From: Eshraghiella sp964441705
Lineage (GTDB): Bacteria; Bacillota; Clostridia; Lachnospirales; Lachnospiraceae
Direction of reading: 5' to 3'
DNA: 24,768 nucleotides
Assembly: GCA_964441705.1 (NCBI GenBank)
Contig: CAYTWF010000046.1
Coordinates: 1-24,768, forward strand
The notes beneath the pieces were generated by a model. The model had not been told where the DNA came from, searched no databases, and was given only the letters and a program-made list of their open reading frames with translations. A program made the translations under genes and the position numbers. This document shows, piece after piece, positions 7,727 to 15,490 of this stretch; the stretch's first letter is position 1, and each line of letters starts with the position of its first letter.

Positions 7727-8083
7727 CTACTTATTGCCGTTAACTTCATCAATAAGCTTTGACATGTTAACACCATATTCTATTGACTGGTCAAGTACAA
7801 AGGTAATTTCAGGAGTATTTCTAAGGTTAACACTTTTTGCAAGCTTTGTCCTGATATAGCCCTCTGCACTGTTAAGACCCTTCATAGTATCAGCCTGGGA
7901 TTTTTCATCTCCCAGAACGCTGATATATGCCTTGCAGGTCTTCAGGTCAGGTGAGACATTAACCGCAACAACCGATGTCATTGGGTTAATTCTCGGGTCC
8001 TTTATTTCTGAACGAATAATGTTACTTAATTCTCTAAGCACCTCTCCGTTAATTCTTGTATTTTTAATACTGTTTTTACGCAT
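7727..8083 (-). CDS. rbfA: 30S ribosome-binding factor A
   Basis: This 118-aa KH-fold protein binds maturing 30S subunits near helix 1 of 16S rRNA and helps late processing and cold adaptation. Family features include the opening RINGEVLRELSNIIRSEIKDPR, the segment DLKTCKAYISVLGD and LAKSVNLRNTPEITFVLDQSIEYG near the C-terminus. AGGAGG stands shortly before the ATG and overlaps the infB stop region, so rbfA is probably translationally coupled to infB. Length is typical. nrnA follows 18 bp downstream. Confidence 0.96.
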   Translation of the reverse strand: MRKNSIKNTRINGEVLRELSNIIRSEIKDPRINPMTSVVAVNVSPDLKTCKAYISVLGDEKSQADTMKGLNSAEGYIRTKLAKSVNLRNTPEITFVLDQSIEYGVNMSKLIDEVNGNK

Positions 8084-8092
8084 GGTACCCTC

Positions 8093-11010
8093 CTAACGTG
8101 GAATTTCTACCATTTCATAGGCTTCCATAGTATCATCCTCTTTGATATCATTAAACTTCTCAAGAACAATACCACATTCATAGCCTTCCTTTACTTCCTT
8201 TGCATCATCCTTAAATCTCTTAAGAGATAACAGTGGTCCTTCATAAATCATATCTGTTCCACGCATAAGTCTGATTGAAGCAGCTTTTTTAATAATACCA
8301 TCAGTTACGAAGCAGCCTGCAATTGTACCTACACCAGAAGCCTTGTATGTCTGACGTACAACAACGTGGCCAATAACCTTTTCCTCATACTTAGGATCAA
8401 GCATTCCCTTCATTGCGGCCTCAACATCCTCAATTGCCTGGTAGATTACGCGGTACAGTCTAAGGTCAACATTTTCCCTTGCTGCACTTTCTCTTGCCTG
8501 ATTATCAGGACGTACATTAAATCCAATAATAATTGCATTAGATGCAGATGCAAGGATAACGTCAGATTCATTAATGGCACCAACACCGGCATGAATAACC
8601 TTGACAATAACCTCTTCATTGGACAGCTTAACGAGACTCTGCTTAACAGCCTCAACTGAACCCTGAACATCAGCCTTAACAATAATATCAAGCTCTTTAA
8701 GATTGCCTGCCTGAATCTGTGAGAACAGATCATCCAGTGACATCTTTGCCTTAGTATCGTCAAGAAGCTTAACTCTTCCCTCTCTGATATAGGTTTCAGC
8801 AAATGCTCTTGCTTCCTTCTCAGTCTCAGGAGATACGAAGGTATCACCAGCATTAGGCACATCATCAAGACCCAGTATCTCTACAGGAATAGATGGACCA
8901 GCCTCCTGGATTCTTCTTCCCTTATCATCTATCATTGCTCTAATCTTGCCATGGCATGCACCAACTGCAATATTATCCCCTACGTGAAGTGTTCCCTTCT
9001 GTACAAGAACTGTTGCAACAGGTCCTCTTCCCTTATCAAGCTTAGCCTCAATAATAAGACCTCTTGCTCTTCTGTCAGGATTAGCCTTAAGCTCTCTCAT
9101 CTCTGCTGTAAGAAGCAGCATCTCAAGAAGATTCTCAATGCCATCTCCGGTATGAGCAGATACAGGACAGAAAATTGTTGAACCGCCCCAGTCCTCTGCA
9201 ACCAGTTCATATTCTGTAAGCTCCTGTTTAACTCTCTCAATATTAGCACTTGGTTTATCAATTTTATTAACAGCAACAACAATATCAATGCCTGCTGCCT
9301 TAGCATGGTTAATAGCCTCTACTGTCTGAGGCATAACACCATCATCAGCTGCAACAACAAGAATTGCTATATCTGTTGACTGAGCACCACGCATACGCAT
9401 TGCTGTAAATGCCTCATGGCCAGGTGTATCAAGGAAAGTAACCTTCTGTCCATGAACATCAACAGTATAGGCACCAATATGCTGTGTAATTCCACCTGCT
9501 TCTCTGTCTGTGACATGTGTAGACCTGATAGCATCAAGAAGTGANNNNNNNNNNCCATTACACATACTACAGGAGGTCTTGGAACAAGCTTTGATTCATC
9601 CTCATCCTCTTCCTTAAGGAGTTCCTCAATAACATCCACCTTAATCTCATGTTCGCATATACAATTAAATTCCAGTGCAATCTCTTCAGCTGTATCAAAA
9701 TCAACATCCTGATTAATTGTAACAATCTGTCCCTTAAGGAAAAGCTTTTTAACAATTACTGATGGCTGAATCTTCATCTTATCAGCAAGCTCCTTAATCG
9801 TAAGGGTATCAGGAAGAACAAGAGTTTTAATTGTCTCCTCCTCTGCCTGCTGCTGAGCCTGATTTTTAAGGAAAAGTTCTTTTTCAAGAGCCTTGGTGTT
9901 CTCTCTGCGTTCTGCCTTATCACGTACACTTGTGTCCTTCTTACGGTTCTCACGGTCACGGCTTCTCTGCTCTTTAGCTTCTCTTTCCTTTAATGCTTCT
10001 GCACCATCAAATGCTGCTGGCTTTTCTTCCTTCTTAGCAAATCTGCTGCCGGCACCGCCTCTGTCTCCATAGGATGGCTTGCCGCCGCGGTCTGCACCTG
10101 GACGGTTATTATTATATCCGCCTGGTCTTCCCTGTCCTGCTGGTCTGTCTCCCTGTGGACGGTTGTTATTGTATCCGCCTGGTCTTCCCTGTCCTGCTGG
10201 TCTGTCTCCCTGTGGACGGTTGTTATTGTATCCGCCTGGCCTTCCCTGTCCTGCTGGTCTGTCTCCCTGTGGACGATTTTTATTGTATGGTCTGTCTCCC
10301 TGTGGTCTTGCCGGTCTGTCTCCCTGTGGACGATTGTTATTATATGGTCTGTCTCCCTGTGGTCTTGCCGGTCTGTCTCCCTGTGGACGATTGTTGTTAT
10401 ATGGTCTGTCGCCCTGTGGTCTTGCTGGTCTGTCTCCCTGTGGGCGATTGTTGTTGTATGGTCTGTCTCCCTGTGGTCTTGCCGGTCTGTCTCCCTGTGG
10501 GTGATTGTTATTGTATGGTCTGTCTCCCTGTGGACGTACACGATCTGATGGACGCTCTCCAACCGGTCTGTCATTAGATGTTATACGAATACGGTCAGAT
10601 GGTCTTTCTCCTGCTGGTCTGTCATTAGATGACGGACGAACCGGACGGCTTCCCTGTGGTCTGTTATTTCTTTCACCAGGCCTTGCATTATTATTGTTAT
10701 TACGCTCACCAGGTCTTTTCTGGTCTCTGATTTCTTTTCTTGAGCTGTACTGAGGATTGAATACCTGGGAGATTCTCTTTTTCTCTCCTGCCGGTTTATC
10801 TCCAGTTCCTGCTGCAGCTGGCTTTGCTGCCTCACTCTTAGGAGCTGCTGGCTTTGCTGCGCTCTTATTAAAATGGCTTTTTGCAAGCCCTGCCTCTGAA
10901 TCCGAAATTGCATTCATAGGACTTTTTATTTTGTCATTCTTTGCACCAAGAAAATCTACAAGGTCCTTGCTGCTGACGTCTAATTCTTTTGCTAATTCGT
11001 GAACTCTCAT
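8093..11010 (-). CDS. infB: Translation initiation factor IF-2 (interrupted by an assembly gap)
   Basis: IF-2 is the GTPase that brings fMet-tRNA to the 30S subunit and promotes subunit joining. One gene spans both sides of a 10-N gap (9545-9554). 485 residues precede it, ending PPVVCVM, and 483 follow it, beginning SLLDAIR. IF-2 proteins have GHVDHGKT exactly there, so 8 residues (24 nt, one base still visible) are missing and the apparent frame break is an artefact; intact length would be 976 aa. Order: first IF2_N domain (1-46), disordered Arg/Asn/Gly/Pro-rich region (about 95-320) with 57-bp repeats, charged helix, second IF2_N domain (about 395-450), G domain with EAGGITQHIGAY, LDTPGHEAF, NKID and SAHTGDG, then domains II-IV ending in the fMet-tRNA-binding part. 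The ATG follows an in-frame stop and an unusually spaced Shine-Dalgarno. rbfA follows by 9 bp. Confidence 0.96.
9545..9554. other. Scaffold gap (10 N) inside the infB P-loop codons
   Basis: Ten N replace part of the G1 (P-loop) coding sequence of infB. Between the ATG codon of PPVVCVM and the TCA codon of SLLDAIR there are 11 positions (one G plus 10 N), which breaks the frame, while the conserved GHVDHGKT needs 24. The true gap is therefore expected to be 23 nt, not 10. Confidence 0.95.
10102..10518 (-). repeat. 57-bp tandem coding repeats in infB (7 full units plus a partial)
   Basis: Copies of TGGTCTGTCTCCCTGTGG on the plus strand recur at exact 57-nt spacing (for example 10141, 10198, 10255 and 10288, 10345, 10402, 10459, 10516). 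In IF-2 this gives 19-residue units from P165 to about P303. Four units have the pattern PYNNNRPQGDRPARPQGDR; three have the ending RPQGDRPAGQGRPG. The two sub-types are grouped, which indicates expansion by unit duplication. An older 17-aa imperfect duplication (SNDRPAGERPSDRIRIT and SNDRPVGERPSDRVRPQ) precedes them at residues 128-161. Confidence 0.95.
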
Positions 11011-11050
11011 TTAGATAAATCTAACCTCCTAATTCCCGTATGTAACGGGA
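11011..11050 (-). promoter_or_regulatory. infB ribosome binding site flanked by two small hairpins
   Basis: AGGAGG (11025-11030) is 14 nt from the infB ATG, longer than the usual 5-9. The spacer TTAGATTTATCTAA is a perfect inverted repeat (11011-11024) that can fold and shorten the effective distance. Upstream, TCCCGT/ACGGGA (11034-11039 with 11045-11050) forms a second hairpin ending 3 bases from the Shine-Dalgarno. An in-frame TAA directly precedes the ATG, so no earlier start is possible. Confidence 0.6.
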
Positions 11051-11067
11051 TTACGCTTTCTAATCGC

Positions 11068-11370
11068 TTAATTGAACTTTTTAATTACTGCATCAGCCAA
11101 TCCACTGTCAAGAACTGCTGCCGATGTTCTCATTTCGCATCCGATTGAGTGTCCCAGGTCTTCCTTGGAACCATATATCTTCAATGGAATGTTATAAAAA
11201 GAACACTTATTGGTAAACAGCTTCTTGGTATTATCTGATGCATCCTCTGCAACAATAACCAGGTACGCCTTCTTTTCCTTCACAGCTTTTTCTGTTGAAA
11301 ATTCACCGCTCACAACGCAGCCGGCTCTTTTTGCAAGTCCGAGCATGGATAAAATATTATCTTGCTTCAA
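11068..11370 (-). CDS. ylxQ: YlxQ, L7Ae/L30e-family putative RNA-binding protein
   Basis: This 100-aa protein belongs to the ribosomal L7Ae/L30e fold group, which binds kink-turn-like RNA; its cellular target in Firmicutes is not settled. Visible family traits are the opening MLGLAKRAGCVVSGEFS, the hydrophobic strand YLVIVAEDAS and the segment LGHSIGCEMRTSAAVLD near the C-terminus. The best start is a TTG at 11370 with AAAGGAG ten bases and GGAG four bases upstream; it overlaps the end of ylxR by 14 bp, so translation is coupled. The position between ylxR and infB is the conserved Firmicutes arrangement, supporting a ribosome-linked role. Confidence 0.9.
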   Translation of the reverse strand: MKQDNILSMLGLAKRAGCVVSGEFSTEKAVKEKKAYLVIVAEDASDNTKKLFTNKCSFYNIPLKIYGSKEDLGHSIGCEMRTSAAVLDSGLADAVIKKFN

Positions 11371-11629
11371 GATTCTCCATCTCCTTTAAAAGTTCATTAT
11401 ACACAGCCTGAGGAATGGTCATTTTAAAAGACCGGTCAAGGCCCTTATTCCTAACTGCCTTCTTAAGACATTCGCTGTTACGGCACACATATGCGCCTCT
11501 GCCATTCTTCTTACCTGTATCATCTAAAAGGATTTCTCCTTCATTGTTCTTTATAACTCTAATCATTTCTTTTTTGTCATGATTCTCACCGCAGCCAACA
11601 CACTGTCTCTGCGGAATTTTTTTATTCAT
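11357..11629 (-). CDS. ylxR: YlxR (DUF448) RNA-binding protein
   Basis: This 90-aa protein of the YlxR/DUF448 family is a putative nucleic-acid-binding protein, reported in some Firmicutes to influence transcription or RNase P. It contains the diagnostic PQRQCVGC, KKEMIRVI and GRGAYVCRN motifs, with paired cysteines near residues 10, 13, 49 and 54. I place the start at the ATG at 11629 (MNKKIPQRQ), which overlaps the nusA stop by 8 bp. A longer reading to 11710 adds a Met/Arg-rich stretch that is only the alternate frame of the acidic nusA tail. No strong Shine-Dalgarno precedes it, consistent with translational coupling to nusA. Confidence 0.92.
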   Translation of the reverse strand: MNKKIPQRQCVGCGENHDKKEMIRVIKNNEGEILLDDTGKKNGRGAYVCRNSECLKKAVRNKGLDRSFKMTIPQAVYNELLKEMENLEAR

Positions 11630-12764
11630 TGCCATCGCTGTACTCTTCTGAACCCTCCGAGTATTCCTCATCATAGCTCTCTTCATAATCTTCGTCATCA
11701 TATGTTGCATAATCCTCGATTAATCCAAGTTCCTTTGCCTGGCTCTCACTCTTAATATCAATCTTAAAGCCTGTAAGCTTAGCAGCAAGACGGGCATTCT
11801 GTCCCTTAAGACCAATTGCAAGGGATAACTGATAATCCGGAACAATTACCTGAGCTGTCTTCTCATCATCATCTGCTACAACTGATACAACCTTAGCAGG
11901 ACTTAATGCGTTCTCAATAAGGTTGGCAGGGTTCTCACTCCAGTTAATTATGTCAATTTTCTCGCCATTTAATTCATCAACTACAGCGTTAACTCTTGCT
12001 CCATTAACACCAACGCATGCACCAACAGGATCTACGTCAGGATTGTTGCTCCATACGGAAATCTTTGTTCTTGAGCCAGCCTCTCTTGCAACATTCTTAA
12101 TCTCAACTGTTCCGTCTCTAACCTCAGTAACCTCGGCCTCAAAAAGACGCTTAACGAGTTCCGGATGAGTTCTGGATACAAGAATTCTTGGTCCCTTTCT
12201 GTCATCCTTAACCTCAAGAATATATACCTTTATTCTGTCATTAGCTCTGTAGTGCTCGCCGCTTACCATCTCATTCTCATTAAGAATTGCATCTGCTCTT
12301 CCAAGATTGATTATAAGATTCTTGCCTGCATAACGCTGAACAACACCTGTAACAACATCCTTTGCTTTGCTGAAATAATCATCAAAAAGGACTCTACGCT
12401 CTTCCTCACGAATTTTCTGGAGGATAACGTTTTTAGCTACCTGAATTGCTATTCTGCCAAGCTCTGCAGACTTAACATCAACATTAACTGTGTCACCAAT
12501 GTCGTACTTGGAGTTAATCATCTGTGCATTTGCAAGGCTTATCTGTGTAACATCATCTTCAACGCTTTCAACAACTTCTTTTGCTTCTGTTACTGAAAAA
12601 TCACCTGTCTCGCGGTCGATTTTAACTGTAAAATTATCTGCTTTTCCAAAATGACTTTTGCAGGCTGTAAGAAGAGAATTCTCAATTGCCTCTATCAAAG
12701 TGTCCTTGCTGATTTTTTTCTCCTTTTCCAAAGCATCAAGTGCCTCAATTAATTCACTATTCAT
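11622..12764 (-). CDS. nusA: Transcription elongation/termination factor NusA
   Basis: This 380-aa factor binds RNA polymerase and nascent RNA, modulating pausing, intrinsic termination and antitermination. Domains in order: N-terminal polymerase-binding domain (1-130, ELIEALDALEKEKKISKDTLIEAIE), S1 (about 135-200, ending GPRILVSRTHP), KH1 (about 230-285, VGACVGVNGARVNAVVDEL) and KH2 (about 300-345, AIGLKGQNARLAAKLTGFKIDI). As in other Firmicutes it lacks the enterobacterial acidic repeats, but it ends with a short, very acidic Tyr/Glu/Asp/Ser tail (352-380). The ATG lies 13 nt after AAGGAGG, which itself overlaps the rimP stop codon, so spacing is long. ylxR overlaps its 3' end. A terminator hairpin in front of rimP could make the operon sensitive to NusA level. 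Confidence 0.97.
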   Translation of the reverse strand: MNSELIEALDALEKEKKISKDTLIEAIENSLLTACKSHFGKADNFTVKIDRETGDFSVTEAKEVVESVEDDVTQISLANAQMINSKYDIGDTVNVDVKSAELGRIAIQVAKNVILQKIREEERRVLFDDYFSKAKDVVTGVVQRYAGKNLIINLGRADAILNENEMVSGEHYRANDRIKVYILEVKDDRKGPRILVSRTHPELVKRLFEAEVTEVRDGTVEIKNVAREAGSRTKISVWSNNPDVDPVGACVGVNGARVNAVVDELNGEKIDIINWSENPANLIENALSPAKVVSVVADDDEKTAQVIVPDYQLSLAIGLKGQNARLAAKLTGFKIDIKSESQAKELGLIEDYATYDDEDYEESYDEEYSEGSEEYSDGNE

Positions 12765-12782
12765 TTTCTTTCTTTATCCTCC

Positions 12783-13250
12783 TTAAAAATATACTGTTTG
12801 TCTGATGATTGCCAGGTTCGGTCTGTCAAAAACAGCCTCTTCCCCGCTTTCGAGTCCAATAGTAACTGTGTCCTTGTCAAAGGCCTTTAGTAGTCCGACA
12901 TAATCCTTCGTTCTGTTAACTGGTTTGAAAAGCTTAAGTTCAACCTCTTCACCAATATTGCGAAGGAAATCCTTATCCTTCCTAAAAGGTCTTCCAAGTC
13001 CAGGTGAGCTTACCTCCAGAACATAGGCTTCTTCAATAAAATCTGCCTCGTCCAGCTTATCGCTGAATGCTCTGCTGACGACCTCACAGTCCTCAACGGT
13101 TACTCCGCCTTCTTTGTCAATGTATGCACGAAGAATCTTGCTTGAACCCTCCTTAACATATTCCACATCCACAAGCTCACAGTCACTGGCCTGAACAATT
13201 GGTGTTATAAGTTGGGTTGCCTTCTCTTCGTAGTCATCTTTTTTTGCCAC
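12783..13250 (-). CDS. rimP: Ribosome maturation factor RimP
   Basis: This 155-aa protein assists 30S subunit maturation, especially the central pseudoknot and S5/S12 incorporation. The N-terminal domain contains DCELVDVEYVKEGSSKILRAYIDKEGGVTVEDCE, quoted here in part as its core (VDVEYVKEG, RAYIDKEGG), followed by YVLEVSSPGLGRPF, the family signature at the domain boundary, and a C-terminal Sm-like domain. Start is a GTG at 13250 with AAAGGAAG upstream; no ATG is available. It is the first gene of the nusA-infB operon and lies 18 bp before nusA. Its leader contains a promoter and a terminator-like hairpin (13314-13398). Confidence 0.96.
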   Translation of the reverse strand: MAKKDDYEEKATQLITPIVQASDCELVDVEYVKEGSSKILRAYIDKEGGVTVEDCEVVSRAFSDKLDEADFIEEAYVLEVSSPGLGRPFRKDKDFLRNIGEEVELKLFKPVNRTKDYVGLLKAFDKDTVTIGLESGEEAVFDRPNLAIIRQTVYF

Positions 13251-13313
13251 ACAGCCACTTCCTTTCTATTATGTAACAAAGCAATCACCTGCACACTAAT
13301 TACCAACAGGCAT

Positions 13314-13341
13314 AAGAAAAGTGAGCTCCTGGAAGCTCACT
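13314..13341 (-). terminator. Terminator hairpin ahead of rimP (attenuator or end of the corA-rhomboid unit)
   Basis: On the minus strand AGTGAGCT (13334-13341) and AGCTCACT (13320-13327) form a perfect 8-bp stem with a 6-nt loop followed directly by TTTCTT. It is 54 nt beyond the rhomboid-like gene and 64 nt before the rimP GTG. It also lies only about 20 nt downstream of the expected start of transcription from the promoter at 13370-13398, so it may attenuate the rimP-nusA operon. Confidence 0.8.
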
Positions 13342-13369
13342 CTAGTTACAATCTTTATCACGTTATTTC

Positions 13370-13398
13370 ATAGTATCACATACATATCCAAAAATCAA
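13370..13398 (-). promoter_or_regulatory. Probable rimP-nusA operon promoter overlapping the upstream gene's stop
   Basis: On the minus strand TTGATT (13393-13398) and TACTAT (13370-13375) are spaced by exactly 17 nt, and TGA stands directly before the -10, making it an extended -10 type (TGn). The -35 box includes the TGA stop codon of the rhomboid-like gene. Alternative promoters in 13251-13313 were sought and none was convincing. Confidence 0.6.
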
Positions 13399-14321
13399 GC
13401 ATTATATTTATTTTGCTGATTATCCTTTGTAAAATGAATATGCGTATACAGATGGTCCTGGCAGAATTCATAGTTGCCTTCACACTTGGAACAGAATCTG
13501 AATACCAAATCCTCTCCGTCCTTTTCTGTCCTGCCGCACACTGCACATCTGTGCTTGGCAACTCCTGCACGCTGGGTCTGCTGCTGGGTTCTGGCTCTTT
13601 TCTTAAATTCCCGATGCATCTTTCTCTGGCTTCTGTTCATTCTTATATAATTTCTTGTTGTAAAGAAAAACACAACAAAATTAAGAAGTGATGAGCCAAT
13701 TGCAAAAGGATATACAAATCCAAAAATTGTTGATGTAACTCCCGATATCATCTCATATACCAGAAATGCTCCATATACTATTCCAAGCCATTTAACCTTA
13801 ATAGGTATAATGAACATTAACAGTACCTGATTATCCGGAAATGTTGCTGCAAACGCAAGGAAAATGGACATATTAACATAGTATGTGCTAAAGCTGTAGG
13901 ACAAAGCCCTAAACATTACACCTGCCCCAAAGGAATTAATCATATCCATGTGGAAAATATAGCAGTAGCCCATCATTGCAAAGCTTCCAAGGAGTGTAAA
14001 GAAAAGTCCTGAAAATAAATACACATTATACTGGAAGGTTCCCCAGGTTCTCTCAAGTGTAGTTCCAATTGAATAATAAAATACAAGCATAATTACTGCA
14101 AAAATAACATTACTCTCATTAGGCGGAATAAGCAGCCATGTAAAAATTCGCCATACCTGCCCATGTATTATTGCATATGGGTCAAGTGTAAGGTAACCAG
14201 TGAAGCTTGGGTTAAACACCTGAATCAGATATCCAGCCACATAACAGATAATAAGAATCAGTGACAGATTCCTTATGGCATACCTTCCAAATTTTTTTTC
14301 TAATTTATACATAAAATTCAT
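13395..14321 (-). CDS. Rhomboid-fold membrane protein with C-terminal zinc-binding tail
   Basis: This 308-aa integral membrane protein resembles the rhomboid/derlin superfamily. About six hydrophobic segments are visible: near 20-36, 72-85 (IFAVIMLVFYYSIG), 98-124, 150-161, 164-188 and 195-222. The rhomboid-like entry ALDP-type segment LTLDPYAIIHGQVWRIFTWLL is present in part (DPYAIIHGQVWRIFTWLL). The serine-protease GxSG motif is absent (GAGVMF occupies the region), and no matching catalytic histidine is seen, so it is probably a pseudo-rhomboid. The basic linker (223-255) is followed by cysteines C259, C262, C277, C280, C287 and H290/H294, a likely zinc ribbon in the cytoplasm. I use the ATG at 14321, eight bases after AGGAG. 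It follows corA closely (36 bp) and probably shares its promoter. Function unknown. Confidence 0.8.
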   Translation of the reverse strand: MNFMYKLEKKFGRYAIRNLSLILIICYVAGYLIQVFNPSFTGYLTLDPYAIIHGQVWRIFTWLLIPPNESNVIFAVIMLVFYYSIGTTLERTWGTFQYNVYLFSGLFFTLLGSFAMMGYCYIFHMDMINSFGAGVMFRALSYSFSTYYVNMSIFLAFAATFPDNQVLLMFIIPIKVKWLGIVYGAFLVYEMISGVTSTIFGFVYPFAIGSSLLNFVVFFFTTRNYIRMNRSQRKMHREFKKRARTQQQTQRAGVAKHRCAVCGRTEKDGEDLVFRFCSKCEGNYEFCQDHLYTHIHFTKDNQQNKYNA

Positions 14322-14357
14322 AAATAATCTCCTTACAGGCATCAATATGCCGTTAAA

Positions 14358-15299
14358 TTAAAACAGGTCTTTCTTTCTAAAAATCAATGCAATAATTAAT
14401 GAAATAACCAGTGAAATTCCTATTACAATTAAAAATCCCCATCTGCTGTCTGCAAATGGCATCCCACCGGAGCGCACATTCATTCCATAAAAGCTGGCAA
14501 TCATGGTTGGTATCGACAGTACAATTGTAATTGTTGTCAAAAACTTCATAACACTGTTCTGGTTATTGGAAATAACAGAGGCAAAGGTGTCCATTGTTCC
14601 ATTGAGAATACCACTGTATATATTAGCCATCTCAATAGCCTGCTTATTCTCGACAATAACATCCTCAATAAGGTCATCATCCTCAGGATACTTCTTGATT
14701 GAGTTGGATTTCAAAAGCTTTTCAAGCACAATCTCGTTGGACTTAAGTGAAGTTGTAAAGAATACCAGGGATTTCTCCAGTTCGAGAAGTTCAATGAGCT
14801 CCCTGTTACGAGTAGCCTCATGGAGCTTCTGCTCAATACTGTCACTTCTTCTGTCAATTATTCTAAGATAATTCAGATACAGTGTGGCATTACGATATAG
14901 AATCTGAAATACGAATCTTGTCTTCATGTAGGTATAAAAATTACGGACACGTCCATCCATAAATGCTGTAAGAACAGGTGAATCCTCCAGACATACCGTT
15001 ATTATTCCATCCTCGCACAAAATTATTGCAAGAGGTATTGTACCATACCAGTCCTTATCATTACGTTCCTCAATTGTAGGAATATCAACGAGTATCAAAG
15101 AATATCCATCTTCAACACTGATACGTGAACGTTCCTCCTCATCCAAAGAAGCTCTCATATCATCCGCCTCAATGTTATACCTGGCAGATATTTCATGAAG
15201 CTCCTCCGCTGTTGGATTGGTCATTGCTACCCAGCAGCCAGGTTCACAGGCATCAATTTGCAGTACACCATTTTCAGTAGTCTTAAATATCTTTACCAT
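14358..15299 (-). CDS. corA: CorA-family magnesium/divalent cation transporter
   Basis: This 313-aa protein is a CorA-type channel, expected to act as a homopentamer importing Mg2+ (or Co2+/Ni2+) across the membrane. A large cytoplasmic N-terminal domain (1-250) with a long helical stretch (about 140-250) is followed by two C-terminal membrane segments (about 253-270 and 287-307). The selectivity signature is the YGMNV at 271-275, in the loop MNVRSGGMPF, and the protein ends with the positively charged RKKDLF. Length is typical. It has a perfect consensus promoter (15349-15377) and is followed by the rhomboid-like gene, a pairing whose meaning is not obvious. Substrate assignment within Mg/Co/Ni is not decided by sequence. 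Confidence 0.92.
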   Translation of the reverse strand: MVKIFKTTENGVLQIDACEPGCWVAMTNPTAEELHEISARYNIEADDMRASLDEEERSRISVEDGYSLILVDIPTIEERNDKDWYGTIPLAIILCEDGIITVCLEDSPVLTAFMDGRVRNFYTYMKTRFVFQILYRNATLYLNYLRIIDRRSDSIEQKLHEATRNRELIELLELEKSLVFFTTSLKSNEIVLEKLLKSNSIKKYPEDDDLIEDVIVENKQAIEMANIYSGILNGTMDTFASVISNNQNSVMKFLTTITIVLSIPTMIASFYGMNVRSGGMPFADSRWGFLIVIGISLVISLIIALIFRKKDLF

Positions 15300-15348
15300 C
15301 CTTAATGCCCTTCCTTTATCCTTTAATTCACGTAGTCACTAAATAATA

Positions 15349-15377
15349 ATTATATTTGCAGGTAAAAGTTTTGTCAA
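15349..15377 (-). promoter_or_regulatory. Perfect consensus sigma-A promoter of corA
   Basis: On the minus strand TTGACA (15372-15377) and TATAAT (15349-15354) are separated by exactly 17 nt, a full match to the vegetative consensus. The transcript would begin near 15342, about 43 nt before the corA ATG. I saw no M-box magnesium riboswitch; the leader is too short for one. Confidence 0.9.
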
Positions 15378-15430
15378 CACAATCTACCTCTGTATCTTCA
15401 TTGTTTATATATATTTAATATTTTATGCTG

Positions 15431-15459
15431 TTGAAATTATTGTTTCCTTAATATATAAT
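15431..15459 (+). promoter_or_regulatory. Promoter of the activase-like gene
   Basis: TTGAAA (15431-15436) and TATAAT (15454-15459) are spaced by 17 nt on the plus strand. Transcription would start near 15466, giving an 80-nt leader. It diverges from the corA promoter, with about 55 bases of featureless AT-rich DNA between the two -35 boxes. Confidence 0.85.
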
Positions 15460-15490
15460 AACTAGGTTGTTTACTATGATAAAATTTAGA

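Noticed and set aside
9367..9565. Overlap of two infB-derived reading frames that looks like a programmed frameshift
   Set aside because: The frame change is produced by the 10 N placeholders. The conserved protein sequence on both sides fits one continuous IF-2.
10102..10518. CRISPR array (regular repeats)
   Set aside because: The units are contiguous without unique spacers, are in frame and encode a continuous IF-2 segment.
10074..10577. Long plus-strand reading frames (167 and 141 aa, Leu/Cys/Pro-rich and repetitive) antisense to infB
   Set aside because: They are complements of the 57-bp infB repeats, which lack stops in several frames. They have no ribosome binding site and no family resemblance.
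11635..11710. N-terminal extension of ylxR rich in Met and Arg
   Set aside because: It overlaps the acidic nusA tail in another frame and is absent from the YlxR family start. The ATG at 11629 fits the family.
12165..12596. Plus-strand 143-aa cysteine/asparagine-rich frame across nusA
   Set aside because: It is the complement of the NusA S1 and N-terminal coding sequence, whose codon pattern is clearly that of nusA. No start signals are present.
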